Source of the DNA: Pisolithus tinctorius
Lineage: Eukaryota; Basidiomycota; Agaricomycetes; Boletales; Pisolithaceae
Assembly (NCBI GenBank): GCA_024663395.1
Contig: JANFAH010000043.1
Location: 186,001 to 250,000, forward strand
DNA: 64,000 nt
Direction of reading: 5' to 3'
Shown here piece by piece: positions 1 through 11,379 of the stretch. Under the pieces are notes generated by a model. It saw only the letters and a program-made list of their open reading frames with translations, searched no databases and was not told the DNA's origin. The position numbers and the translations under genes are program-made. Numbering within the stretch: the first letter of the stretch is position 1; every line of letters starts with the position of its first letter.

Positions 1-2688
1 GATGACTATGCAGACATCCAACATATCCGCGAAGATGGTATTCACGAAGCATTGGAAGGCGGCCGGGGCATTGGGTGAGGCCGAAGGGCATTACTAACCA
101 CTCATAAGATCCATACCGAGTCCAGAATGTGGTCTTCCATTCATCGCCCGGAGCAATCCAGACGAGATGGTAGGCATGCTGAAGGTCAATTTGTGTAGAT
201 CTTGGCTCGGCTTGGTGAATCTAATAGGTCAGAGATGAGCGGGAGTGGGTAGCGATCCTTCTTAGTGATTTTGTTGAGGCCGCAGAAGTCTACGCAAAGC
301 TGGAGGGAGCTGTCCTTCTTTTTGACAAAGAGGACCGGTGCAGCATAAGGGGATGAAGTCGGACGAATAAAACCTGTGGTGAGGTTCTCATCGATGAAAG
401 TCCGGAGAGCTTGCAGCTCAACCAGGGACAGCAAAGTAGATAGTGCCGAGAGGCAGGGGTAGCTCCTTCTTCAAGCTCTATTTTCAGGTCGTACTCCCGG
501 TGAGGCGGGAGTGCCGAGGCCTTGGGCCTTGCTGAATACATCAGCGAAGTCGTGATACTCTTCCGGGACATTGGGTAAGGCCGGAGGAGAGGAAGCCGAG
601 GCCGATCGGGCTTGAGCTGAGTCCGAGGGACGGAGTTGAAGTTGGAACTGGACAGACCCTTTCCAGTTTACAGGCGCGCACAAAGGCGGCTGCATTGATC
701 AGGGAAACAAGAGGGGCCTTCAGAGGGGTGCGAGCCGGGGAGTCAGAGACCGGATACAGATGGCGCGAGGCCGGGTTGGTCACTAGGACCGGGGTCAGGA
801 AGGCCGGTGGAGACCGGGCTTATGGGGGGTGTCGACGGGGTTGGCATTCCTTGTGCAGGAGTCCGGAATGTTAGACTACTCAGTACCCAATCAATCAATG
901 GATTGTAGTGGGTGAGCCAGTCATGTCCGAGAACTATCTTACACTCAGAAATCCAACAGGGCTAAAAACAGGGTTACGCGGGGTGACATCGCCGGACGCG
1001 AAGCAAATGTTGACATCTACTGCTTGGGTATGGTGAAGGTGGACGTTCCATCGAAGAGCCGGAGTCGGATTGGTGAGACCGAGTAAGGGGTAAACGAGTG
1101 TTGATTAACAAACTGATTATCTATAAAACAATGGGTGGAACCGGAGTCCACTAAGTACGAAGCCAAGGTATTTCTGGGTTTTCTATAGTGACATACGGGG
1201 TTAAAGAGTTCGGACTGGAAAGAGCGGACGCGTTGAGACGAGCCTCCAAGTTTGCACAACCGGAGTCAACGCAGCTCCCAGATTGTGTGGAGTCCTGGGA
1301 GCTGCTACCTATTTTTTTGTCTCGGGGGTAGTACCCGAGCCTGAGGCCGGTGCGGCCTCGGTGGTGGCCACGGTGCGAGCCTTGGGCCTTTCCGGCTTTC
1401 TTAGGGCATTTGTCAGCAAAATGACCGGACCCTCCGCAGAACATGCAGAGGTTTCCGTCTAGGCGACACTTGCGTTCCTCTGGGGTGAGCTTTCCATCTT
1501 TGCTGAGTTTGCTAGGCTCGGGCTTGGACGAATTGCTGTTATTACCCAGCTTTGGATGAAGCCGGCTTAGGGGAAGAACCGGAGTTGTTATTGTTGTTGC
1601 CGGTCTTGGATTTATCTTGACCAGTCTTAGGCTGGTTGTTGTTGCTGGAACTGCCGGACTTGTTGTTACTAGAGTTGGATGAGCCTTGGTGCTTACTCGC
1701 CCGCTGGACTTCCTCCTTGCGCTCCCAATAGCACGCATCTATCTCCTGGGCGAGGTGGTGGAGCTCATGAAGTGTCTGGGGTTTGCCAACTCGACAAACT
1801 TCGTCCTTAATCCGGTCTGGGAGTCCGGAGTAGAAGTGGTGGCGCAGTGCACCATCTCCGTAGCCTCGGACTTGTGAAGCAAGCCGATTGAAGTCGACTA
1901 CGTATTATTGATGCGCTGGCTATCTTTCATGTGCAAGTGGTCGAGTTGACTTTCGGCGTCAGCAACTGGGTCATGGGGTCCGAAGGTGGTTTGCAACTCT
2001 AAGACGAACTCCCTCCAAGAGTCCATCCAGAGAGGCCGGTCATCGGGGTCGTCGAGCCCGAGTAAGTCCGGCTCGAACCACTCAAGAGCCATACCCTTGA
2101 GGTATGACTGGGCGAAAGATGACCTTGGCGTGGTCGGTCCTAAAAGCCCGGGGACGGTCTTGGAAGTTAAGTTCGCACTGGATGAAGAACGCGCGAAGCT
2201 TCTTGGGGTCGGTACCATCAAAGGTGTCGGGCTCATGTAACTTGGTCCTGCTTGAGGACTCAGGACTAGTACAGGTGTTGCGAGCCAACAGCTTGATGGC
2301 CTTTGTGAGGACTGTCGAAGACTGCGGACCGTGGGTTCGGTGTCCGGGTCTGGGAAGTCCGGATCGTCTTCCAGATCATTATCTTCTGGGTTATCATCAC
2401 CGGGACCATTATCACTGGGGTCATCATTGTCTGGGTTGTTGTCATCATCGTCGCCCGGCCCATCATCGCCGGGGTCACCCTCGGGATGGGAGCAGTGGGA
2501 CGATGTGGAGTGGGGGTATTGGATGTGCGGGCTGAGAAGCCCCTGAAAGGGCTGATGGGACCTGGGGAGCGCCTAGTGGTGCCCAAAGCAGCTAGTGCTG
2601 TTTCACGGCGAGCCCCACTGGCTGAAGCGGAGTCGGGATTGGTGGCAGAGCGGCCATGGGGAGGTTGGAATCGAGTCTTGGTTGCCAT
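1..2688 (-). pseudogene. Gypsy-1 gag-pol polyprotein, frameshifted and cut by window edge
   Basis: Gag would start at the ATG at 2,688 (N-terminus MATKTRFQPPHG), followed by an acidic Asp/Pro-rich stretch and a retrotransposon Gag core near 1,900-2,240 (YLKGMALEWFEPDLL, WREFVLELQTTFGPHDP). A CCHC knuckle CMFCGGSGHFADKC lies near 1,400-1,470. An aspartic protease motif (YLVDSGSTHCFID) is near 1,110-1,150. The RT fingers ([40 protein letters not shown]) lie near 186-400, and IFADMLDVC is visible in the first 40 bases. The reading frame changes several times through one-base indels, so no continuous polyprotein can be read. Family assignment is firm; activity is not supported by this sequence as given. 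Confidence 0.85.
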
Positions 2689-2967
2689 GATGGTTTAGAC
2701 CCACACAAGTGGCAAGTCTGAAATACTGTCAAGTACGGGGTTTCCGGGTTGAGGCCGGACCGGAGACCGAAGCAGGTGCAAAGCCAAGGGGTCGGGATCA
2801 GGAGTGAAGTCGGGGGTTCAGATGGTTGGACTGTTTGGACTTAGCGACTGAGGATACAGCGCTATTCCCTTGCATGGGTCTCAGGTCCGAGTCCGAGGCC
2901 GAAGCGGGGTTATCAGGGTTAACTTAGTTGATTTCAGACTGAAGTCTACAGGCCGAGTATCTACGAG

Positions 2968-2975
2968 CTTATATA
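2968..2975 (-). promoter_or_regulatory. TATA box in Gypsy-1 LTR
   Basis: The minus strand reads TATATAAG about 280 bp before the gag start, inside the LTR. This is the expected place for the element's RNA polymerase II promoter. No transcript evidence is available. Confidence 0.45.
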
Positions 2976-3153
2976 CTAGAGTAGCTATAGTACGGAGACC
3001 GTAATGCCAGTCTCGCAAGGATTGCTAAGAGGATTGGTAAGACAGGTATTAGTAACGTATGACTAAGGTAATGGAGACCGGGACAGAGTGGACCAGGGAC
3101 AAGACCAGGGACAGGACTTAACCAAAATGACAGACACTGCAAAGCAGTGTCTA

Positions 3154-3157
3154 CCGC
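3154..3157. repeat. Target site duplication of Gypsy-2, left copy
   Basis: ccgc directly precedes the 5' LTR and is repeated at 14,584-14,587 directly after the 3' LTR. The solo LTR of this family also has a 4-bp duplication, which supports reading 4 bp rather than 5. Confidence 0.75.
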
Positions 3158-5003
3158 TGTCACACACCAAAGGTGTTGTGGACATGGTTACAGCTGACTC
3201 TGCCTAACTCGTTGACGAGTTGCGCGCAATGCCCAAGCATGCAGATGAAGACTAAAGGCCTCATGCGTAGAAAGACTGTTGGACGTGAACAGTCATCCTT
3301 CGCACAAGAACGAGTCGTCAGTGCTAAAGAGAAAAGAGGAAGCGAGTTAAGTGCGCATTAAAGGTTTTTAGCGCCCGTGTACGGCATTCCGTTTCTGTCA
3401 TATCTCCGCCGTTTCCAAAGATATCACCTCGGTTCGCATACTCGCTTAAAGTGCTCAGCCCCACGATTCTTCCTTCCAAATTTGGAGAGGATCCTCGCAC
3501 CCTACACGTTTCTACAGCACTCCATCCATCAGACGCTCATTTCCCTAAGTCCATCAATCATGGCCACCTCTTCATCAGTCATCTCGCTTGTCTCATTTGC
3601 CAGAGACAGTGGCTACGTATATCTGCCAGGCATTCCCACCAGCTTCTGTCCTGAAGCCCCCTGGTTCATCCCGTCATTGTCAGCCCTGGCCCATCCCATG
3701 CAGCTTGGTCAGCGTGTTCTCCTTGTCAGTATGACTTCCAGAAGGACGTTCTTTGGTCGCCTCAGGTCTGTCGCTCGGTTAGAAAGTCTTATGTGGTCGT
3801 TTCAGTCTCCCCGGTTGATGAAGCATATGGATCGTTCCTCCCTGCTCCCTGCACCGTCTTTATTCCAATCTCGTCCATCATTCTTCCTGCATTGCGACAG
3901 CTGCAGTATAATCTACTGTCCTCCAGCCTCCTGATCGCATTCATGACGAGTATGACATGCATCTTGCCTTCCTACTGCAAGATCCAGCAGAAGACGTTCC
4001 CCCTTCTCCTCCTCCTCCATCAGAGCCCCGTTCATGAAGTTTTTGTTAACTTCGCTGAGAGGATGGAAGGGTGGGAGACGTGATCGCGTATGCTCTCATT
4101 GCCCCACAGACCCCCAACGCCCTAGCCCCCTTTGACACCTGACTCATGCCCTTCAATTCTGGAATTAATACTTCCCTATCTGGAAACACCATCCATCTGT
4201 CATGCCATCTTTGGATCTAGAGATGTCTCCGCCGAGATCTAACTTGCATCGCCACCCCCTATGTGATATCAGTGCGCTTACTCAGTTTCTGATTCTATTT
4301 GACTCATTTTGTGATATTTTGACTATCCTTGACTCGTTCATTGCCAATACTTACCAATCCTCTTTGCTTGCTTACTTATCGTTTCTCGCTTACTCATCAT
4401 GATTACTCAGTCCTTACTCATTACTTACCAAGTGTTTGTGCCTTGTTTGTCACAAGCAGTGCTCCCCCCTCAGTATATAAACCCCCATGTACTTAGCTAC
4501 CCAGAATCAATCAAGAAGTCACTCAGAAGTCAGCTCAGCTCAGCATATCTTGTCATCGACAGTTGAGGCTCATTCGGAAGAGTCTATCTGTCATCATTCA
4601 TATCCTTGGTAGTTGAGGCTCATTCAGAAGAGTCTATCTACCACCATTATCTGAAGCTCCATCCCCACTTAGTCAGCAAGTCTTGCTTAGTCATCCTCCC
4701 ACTCCTGCATAACTCGTCATCGACTTGTGCAAGGAGCACATTTACTTGAAGTCCATTACTTGAAGTGCCTTTCGGCTGAACACCTTCGCTCTGTTCAGCA
4801 TCCCCTTCTCAATCGCATTCATTCATCCTCTCCTGCATAACTCGTCATCGACTTGCGCCAGGAGCACCCTCTACTTGAAGTCCCCCCCCACATTCAGGTT
4901 TCTGCCCTCCAGGTTCCGCGGAGGCACACCACCACTCGCTCTACTTTTGTCTTTTGTGTTGGTTTTGGTTGGTTCCCACTGCCTTTCCACACTTTGACTC
5001 ACA
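3158..5003 (+). repeat. Gypsy-2 5' LTR (1,846 bp)
   Basis: TG..CA ended LTR, unusually long for a fungal Gypsy element. It contains a protein-like ORF in its first half, a TATA box at 4,474-4,480, a tandem pair of about 50-60 bp (gttgaggctcattc...agagtctatct, near 4,560-4,645), and three copies of an imperfect palindrome built on AACTCGTC..GACTTG (near 3,206, 4,711 and 4,839). It aligns over its whole length with 12,767-14,583 and 60,288-62,145. Confidence 0.9.
4474..4480 (+). promoter_or_regulatory. TATA box in Gypsy-2 5' LTR
   Basis: TATATAA in the context cccctcagtatataaacccc, conserved in all three LTR copies (also 14,067-14,073 and 61,614-61,620). This is the likely start-site determinant for the genomic RNA. 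The downstream leader then holds the short repeats and two palindromes. Confidence 0.6.
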
Positions 5004-5021
5004 TCTGGAGCCCACCGTGAG
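5004..5021 (+). promoter_or_regulatory. Putative Gypsy-2 primer binding site
   Basis: The 18 bases immediately after the 5' LTR (beginning tctggagcccaccgtg) occupy the tRNA primer-binding position and start with a TGG-containing word common in Gypsy elements. I cannot match it to a particular tRNA. Confidence 0.45.
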
Positions 5022-5103
5022 GGGTGGGTTATTCTGGATCAAGAACCCTGCTCACTCAGCCTATTGAAACTTGCTTCTAAAAACCACTTGATATCTCATT
5101 ACT

Positions 5104-6789
5104 ATGTCATCCACCATCCCCACTATCTATCCCCCTACTTCATCAGCAGTTCCAGTAGCTATGGCTGCTCCTCCTGCTCGCTCTGTCCCTCACTATGCCC
5201 TTGCTTGGCATGAAGTCTGCCCCCTGAATTATTCCAAGGAGACCATACCCATGTTCACTCCTTCTTGGACCACTATGAACGCCTCTGTGCCTACCACAAT
5301 GTCACTTCTGACCAGGAAATGGTCGAATCAATCCTCCAGTACTGCAATGCTCGTGTTAGGGAGATTATTGAAGGAATGGCTCACTACTACACTCCTGATT
5401 GGGCTAACTTGAAGGCTGATCTCCTCAAGTACTTTGATGCTGATCTATCAGATGAAAGGTTCTTTGAAAGGCATCTCAAGAGCTTTGCTTTGGAGTCTAG
5501 GATGCAGCCCATTATGACACTTCAAGACTTTAGGGCTTACAACCGTGGCTTCATTCGCATTGGAGGTTGGTTGAAGAACAAAGGAAGGATCTCGGTTGAT
5601 GAATATTAATCGCTACTTCTGGGCTGGTTTGTCTCCAGTCTTTCGTGGCTTGGTTGAAACTCGTCTCAGGACAAAGGATCCAAACCTTGACATTAGCAGG
5701 CCATTCCCCTATGATGATGTATGCCAGTCTGCTGAAGAGGTCCTTCGTCGAGATCGCTTTGATGCAGATGATCTTGACTTCCCTTGGCCTCGTGCTGCCC
5801 CTGCTCTCAGGCTCAGCCTAATGCTTCTCATCGCTCAGATGGAGAGATGACAGTGTTCGCCCTCTGCTCCCTTCCCACGAAGCCAGAAGAAACCTTGAAA
5901 ATTTGGAGAAAGAAGGCCCTACTGCTCGTAAGCAAGATGAAGTTGAGACCCTAATCAAGTCTCTCTCTCCGCATGTCACTCAGTGACCCAGACTACTCCC
6001 TCCTCTACTATCGTGCTATCAAGATGGATCCTGATGCTTGCAAAGGTGCTTTGTGCTCCTTCCCTTCGTCCTGCTCCTGCATCTACTCCTGCATCCACTG
6101 CCCCTGCTGCTACTTCCTCATCCCAGACCCGTCCTGCTAGAAGGACCATCACTTGTTATGGCTGTGGTGTTGAAGGCCATGGTGTCGAGAGTTGTCAGGC
6201 CATTAATGATCTCATCAGAAGGGGTTCTTTGGCACGTGATGAAAACCATCGAGTCATCTACCCTAATGGACAGCGCATCTATCGCAATGGAGAAGAGACT
6301 ATCCTGCAAGCCTATGAACGCACTAAAGCTGCTGCTCAGCCTGCCAATGCAGTTCGCTTTGTTATCCATGAAGAGGCCGAAGAAGAGTCTAGTGCCGAGA
6401 TCTATGAGTTGGAAGAAGAACCCCTTGTTGCTGCTGTGGATCGCTCTAACAAGGTACCAAGGAGAAGAGAAAGGCTGTCTTTGACAGTGTCCTTATCCCA
6501 CCTCGTTCGCATGGCAAGGAGAAAGAGAGTCAGGAGCCAAAGCCTTCATCCTCTGCATCCATCCCTGCTCCACAGAAAGCACCACTTGCCCCTGCCTTTG
6601 TACCAGTTTGACATCCATCCCGCTGTCTTTGATGGTACTAGAGATGATGCTATCATGGAAGATGCCTCTGTCCCAAAGCCATCTGGTCAAGCCACTGATT
6701 CTGCAGACAGGTCTAAGAAATCCAGCCCCCTCCTACCACTTCCCTGTCTTCATCGCTTTCGCAGTCTGCCAACTCTAAAGCCATTGTAG
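5104..6789 (+). pseudogene. Gypsy-2 Gag with CCHC zinc knuckle, frameshifted
   Basis: Gag starts at MSSTIPTIYPPTSSAVPVAM (5,104), shifts frame near 5,270 and again near 5,600. The capsid-like part is recognisable (SILQYCNARVREIIEGM, LKADLLKYFDADLSDERFF, YFWAGLSPVFRGLVE). The nucleocapsid knuckle CYGCGVEGHGVESC (CX2CX4HX4C) lies near 6,157-6,198 within a longer frame at 5,983-6,789. The breaks are single-base changes without loss of blocks, so the intact parent can still be followed by eye. Confidence 0.8.
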
Positions 6790-6808
6790 AGCGCATTCTT
6801 CTACCCCC

Positions 6809-7410
6809 TTGACTGTATCTGTTGGGGAGGTCATTGGATCATCTAGGGATGTTTCTCAGCACCTTCAGGAGCTTATGCGATTCAAGAGACAGCCCCTGGC
6901 TCAGCCTGTCAAGTCTGTTACTGCAGTTGAAGGAACTCCTCCTGCATCCTCCTACTTGGCCTTGACTTCTAGCCCCCTCATCACTATCAATCTGACTTGC
7001 AATGGTCGTCGCGTAACAGGTGTCATTGACTCTGGATCTACCCTCAATGTCGTTCGTGCTGGTATAGCCCAGTCGGTCATTCGCATGCCCGTCGATATGT
7101 CGCAGACCATCAATATGCGAGATGCAAAAGGAGGTATCTCTACTCTGAAAGGTCTGGTACAAGATGTTCCTCTCTTCTGTGGTGCTGCCAGGACTTGGAA
7201 CCAATCTATTCGTTGCCCCAGACACTAATGCAGGCTTTGATCTCCTACTTGGTCGTCCTTGGGCTCTTGGGAACTCGGTTAGCATTGTTGAAAGAGAGTC
7301 TGGAACTTATGTTGTCTTTGGAGCTGATTCAGATCGCCCCCTGGAGATGTGTGTTACTGAAGGCCAGCTTGGGTCTGTTGCAGATACACTTATGGCGACT
7401 CTAGAGCCGG
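6809..7410 (+). pseudogene. Gypsy-2 aspartic protease region
   Basis: The retroviral-type protease motif VTGVIDSGSTLNVV is at about 7,014-7,055, and the C-terminal protease motif FDLLLGRPWALGN follows near 7,230-7,270 in another frame. This is the aspartic protease that would process Gag-Pol. One frameshift separates the two halves. Confidence 0.75.
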
Positions 7411-9430
7411 TCCATTCTCAGCAAGAAGCCGATGAACCTATGAGAGATGTAGCAGTTGGTACCCCTCATCATGTTTCACCCATTGTCTTCGCTCCACCCC
7501 CATCACTTCGCAGTCACCCCCTCAGTCACTTGATTCTACTCTGCTATATCCTGAATCACCCCCAGATGTGGTTTGATGTTGCCTCAGCCTTTCCTGTGTT
7601 CCATCCCATTCCAGTCCAAGCGTTCCCACCTCCTACCAGTCCCTTTCCTTCGGAGTTTGTTGGTCAGCTTACCCAGGAGTTACAGTCCACTGATACGAGT
7701 GGATTGGGGGATAATCCTACCCTTGCCCAGATTCGTCGCAGATCAGAAGAGAAGAGCGCCAGTCACTTGTCTCACTTCTTACTAGCCTTGCTCATCGCAC
7801 TCCCCATCTGTCCTCCCTTTATCTCGACTCAAACCATGCACTTGCTGGAGAAAGAGGTACTGATGAATCAGGAGTCTACTTCCAAGACTTCCTTATGCTT
7901 GATGTTCGCTTAGTCCGACAGGTTCCTGCCCCACTTGAGCATTACCATGAGCTTGAAGGTTCTGCCTATGTCAGGTTCTATCCTCGTCTACTCCCACAGG
8001 CATCTCCCACTCAGAGCAATGCATCTCCACCTCCAGACCTGCCATCTGACTCGAGTCTACCTGCTTCACACATACTTTCTAATGGCATTACTGCTCCGCC
8101 TCAGACTCCCTCTCCCCCATCCCCAGATCCAGTTATCATTCAAGAAGAGCCCACCGATGGTTCCTACCATGCTTCACTTCTGTTCTGTAGAGACACTGTC
8201 ACTCCAGACTCTGAAGCTACATTCTCCATCTTCAATACTTCCTACTGCGGTTCAGTTGCCCCTACTTCCCATGATGCTTGCCATGACTCTCAGTCCCGCA
8301 CAACTCGACGACGAGTTGTGCAGGGATCCATATGCGCCCAGTCCATCCACCCATCATCAGTCTGCGCAACTCGATGACGACTTGTGCAGCCATGTGCAGT
8401 TGCCTGGTTCATCCTCAGATATAGGTCATGACTCTCAGTCCACGCAACTCGTCGACGAGTTGCGCATGTCTCACCACTTGTCCAGTCTATCCCAGATGTA
8501 CCCACCACACTTTCGCCACTTGACTCTGATATGTTCAACACTAGTATTGGCTCTCGCTTCTATCTGCCTAGCCGTCCTTGCCTCAGTCTGCACAACTCGA
8601 CGACGACTTATGCAGGCATCAGCATTCAATCTAGTCCAACTCTTCTATGCCATTACTACCCTCAGCTCCCCAAGCCATGTCCTAATGCTGCTGTTGGTGA
8701 AGAGTCAGTTGCCATGCCAGAGCCTTATAGCAATGTTGTCATGTGTCATACCCCTACTGGATGGATTGCTCATTTGCAAGAAGCTGCAGAGGACCATTCA
8801 GTGATGTGGATGAAGAGGACACAGGTGCATTCCCAAACTCCAGTCTTCATATCCTTGCCAGTGCAGTCAGTTTTGCCTCAGCCTCAGCTCATCCTCCCCC
8901 TTTCGAAGCAGTTTCATTACCCAGACCACTTTCCTGCTTCTGCTTCCTCAGATTCAACTCAAGACAGGTCCAGTGATCTTTCGGATTGTGTTCCTCCACT
9001 TTCTCCCATATCTCATCATTTATTTCTCCAGTTCTTTGAAGATTGATTTGTATGTCCCCTCTTGTACTTATAGTGTTCTTGTTCTTTGTCTGCTCACTTT
9101 GACCGAGAAGTCGTTAAACTCCTAAACCCACAGATGTCATTTCTTTGCTCAGATACTCCTGTAACATCACTTACTATGCCTCCTTCAGTTTCAAGCTTCC
9201 AGAGCTCTTTTATCTTGATGTCTTCTCTTCTTCGTTATCTAATTCCTTCAAAAGCACCAGATCCCCTTCCTATTCAGAAAACTGAAAAACAGCTTCATTT
9301 TACTATTCTCTGTCTGACTTTCTTGATTTGTTACGTTTTAGAAAAAGCTTGCTACAGATACAGAAGACTCAGCCGATGAAACAGGTCAGCCAGTATATGG
9401 AGCGTACAAGCGCGTCGATCGTAAAGTCAA
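7411..9430 (+). other. Ser/Pro-rich linker between protease and RT, with clustered palindromes
   Basis: About 2 kb of compositionally biased sequence (Ser, Pro, Thr, His rich in every frame) separates protease and RT. No domain is recognised. It contains four copies of an imperfect palindrome (8,298-8,322, 8,362-8,388, 8,443-8,466, 8,588-8,614). The parent polyprotein presumably ran through this stretch, since flanking domains belong to one Pol, but frames change too often to reconstruct it. Confidence 0.6.
8298..8614. repeat. Cluster of four GCGCAACTCGTCGACGAGTT-type palindromes
   Basis: Copies at 8,298-8,322, 8,362-8,388, 8,443-8,466 and 8,588-8,614 share an inverted repeat of CAACTCG and CGAGTTG with three to four variable central bases and outer GC/TGC extensions. 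8,443-8,466 is a perfect 24-bp palindrome. The same motif recurs at 11,166-11,191 and in each LTR. In RNA each would fold into a short hairpin. It is not seen outside this element family in the window. Confidence 0.8.
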
Positions 9431-9434
9431 GCCA

Positions 9435-11086
9435 GTGCCTGGAGTCTATCCAGAGGATGCTCGGGTCCATCGCCAGTTTCCAGAAGACCCCCTCGCATCA
9501 CTCACACCTCTCACATGTCACCCTCCTGTGTTCATTCCCACAAAGAAGCTTACTCAAGAGCGCCTTACCTCCATGAAGATTAACGCTGATGGCTTTCTCT
9601 GGCCAGAAGAGGAAAAACTTTTTTCGCATGTCATGAAGCTTAATGAGCGTGCCTTGGCGTTTGATGAATCGGAGAGAGGAAACTTTCGTTCAGACTACTT
9701 TTCGCCTTACATCATTCCTGTCCTGCCACATGAACCATGGGAGTTTCATAACATTCCAATTCCCCCTGGCATACGAGAACGTGTCATACAGCTTCTTCGG
9801 GAGAAGATCGCCGCTGGTCTCTACGAGCCGCCCAATCATCCTAATCGCTCCAAATGGTTCTGCGTTATGAAAAAGAATGGCAAGATCCGTATCGTTCATG
9901 ATCTACAGCCTCTGAATAAGGTTACCATTCGAGACGCTGGTGTTCCACCAATATTGGACGCTTTGTGGAGCCGTTTGCCGGTCGTCAATGCTACACGGTC
10001 TTTGATCTATTTTCAGGGGTTTGATGCACGCCAGCTCCATCCTGATAGCCGAGATCTGACATCCTTCATGACGCCTCTTGGCTTACTGCGCCATACTGCC
10101 ATGCCTCAAGGCTACACCAACTCGCCGTCGGAGTTCAGAATTGTACAGTGTTCATTCTACAGGACGAGATCCCTCACATTGCCAACGTTTTCATTGATGA
10201 TCTACCAGTCAAAGGCCCTGCAACCCACTATGAAGATGCCGATGGCAATGCCGAAACGTTACCCGAGAATCCCGGCATACGTCGCTTCATTTGGGAACAT
10301 GCTGTAGACGTGCATAGAGTCATGCATCGGTTTGCTCATAGCCGGCGGAACGTTTTCTGGCTTGAAATCTCAGGTCTGCCAGCCTCGTGTTATCATTCTT
10401 GGTCAAGCATGCCATCCTCATGGTCGCTCTCCTGACGACCACAAGGTGAAGAAGGTCGTCAACTGGCCAACGCTCGCTACGCCCAAAGATGTTCGCTCAT
10501 TCCTAGGTCTCTGTGGTACTGTTCGTATCTGGATTGCGAACTACTCGCAGTTGGCTCGCCCACTCGTTGACCTTTATCGCAAGAATGCTCCGTTCGTTGG
10601 GGTCAGCCCCAGCAAGATGCGTTTGACGCCTTGAAGCTCGCCGTCTCGTCTGCTCCTGCCCTTCGCCCCATTGACTACTCATCTGACCTGCCAGTCGTTC
10701 TTTCCGTTGACACCAGTAACGTCGCCATTGGATTCGTTCTCTCTCAGTATGATGAAGAAGGTCGTAAACGTCCTGCTCGCTATGGCTCACTCCCCATCAA
10801 TGAACGTGAATCTCGCTACAGTCAGCCTAAGCTCGAGCTCTATGGTCTCTTCAGAGCACTTCGTCACTACCGTCTATATCTCTATGGCGTTCGTCATCTA
10901 TGGGTAGAGGTTGATGCGAAGTACATCAAAGGTATGCTCAATGATCCAGATCTTCAACCTAACGCTACTGTCAATCGCTGGATCGAGGGTATACTTCTCT
11001 TTGATTTAAGCTCATTCATGTCCCTGCTGTTCGTCACCAGCCCCAGATGCCCTTTCCAGACGTCAACCTACAGAAGAGGAGTATGA
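9435..11086 (+). pseudogene. Gypsy-2 reverse transcriptase and RNase H
   Basis: The RT begins with KKLTQERLTSMKINADGFLW and contains IPIPPGIRERVIQLLREKIA, KWFCVMKKNGKIRIVHDLQP and the catalytic box as FIDD (IANVFIDDLPVKG near 10,175-10,215) instead of YxDD. RNase H follows near 10,660-11,000 (VVLSVDTSNVAIGFVLSQYD, RESRYSQPKLELYGL). Frames change near 10,150, 10,430 and 10,630. FIDD at the active site recurs in related fungal Gypsy elements as far as I know, so it is probably a family trait and not damage. Confidence 0.85.
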
Positions 11087-11379
11087 AGAAGGCGAAGCTG
11101 ATGCAGAAGAGCTGATGAGTGGTTGGAGAATATTCTTTTTACAGATGCCCATCCGTCTTCAGTCAGCGCAACTCGTCGACGACTTGCGCAGAGTCCACAT
11201 ATGCCATTACCCTCCCTCATTCCTTTCCAATGATACGTCTCAAGATGTCCTCTTACGTCGAGTCCTACACTTCCTTCGTACTACAGAACTTCCCCCATTC
11301 CCTTCACTGCTCGCAAGCGCTTCATTCGCAGATCCCTCCAGTTCTTCCTTCGTGGAGACCAGCTCTTTAAACGTCGAGG

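Larger units (their letters stand above)
2727..3157 (-). repeat. Gypsy-1 5' LTR, gag-proximal part
   Basis: On the plus strand this part begins with TGTCA (2,727) and the LTR ends with TGACA at 14,681 after the Gypsy-2 insertion is removed, giving perfect 5-bp inverted LTR ends and an LTR of about 525 bp. It sits directly upstream of the gag start at 2,688. The other LTR is outside the window, so the boundary is inferred from the terminal inverted repeat alone. Confidence 0.6.
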
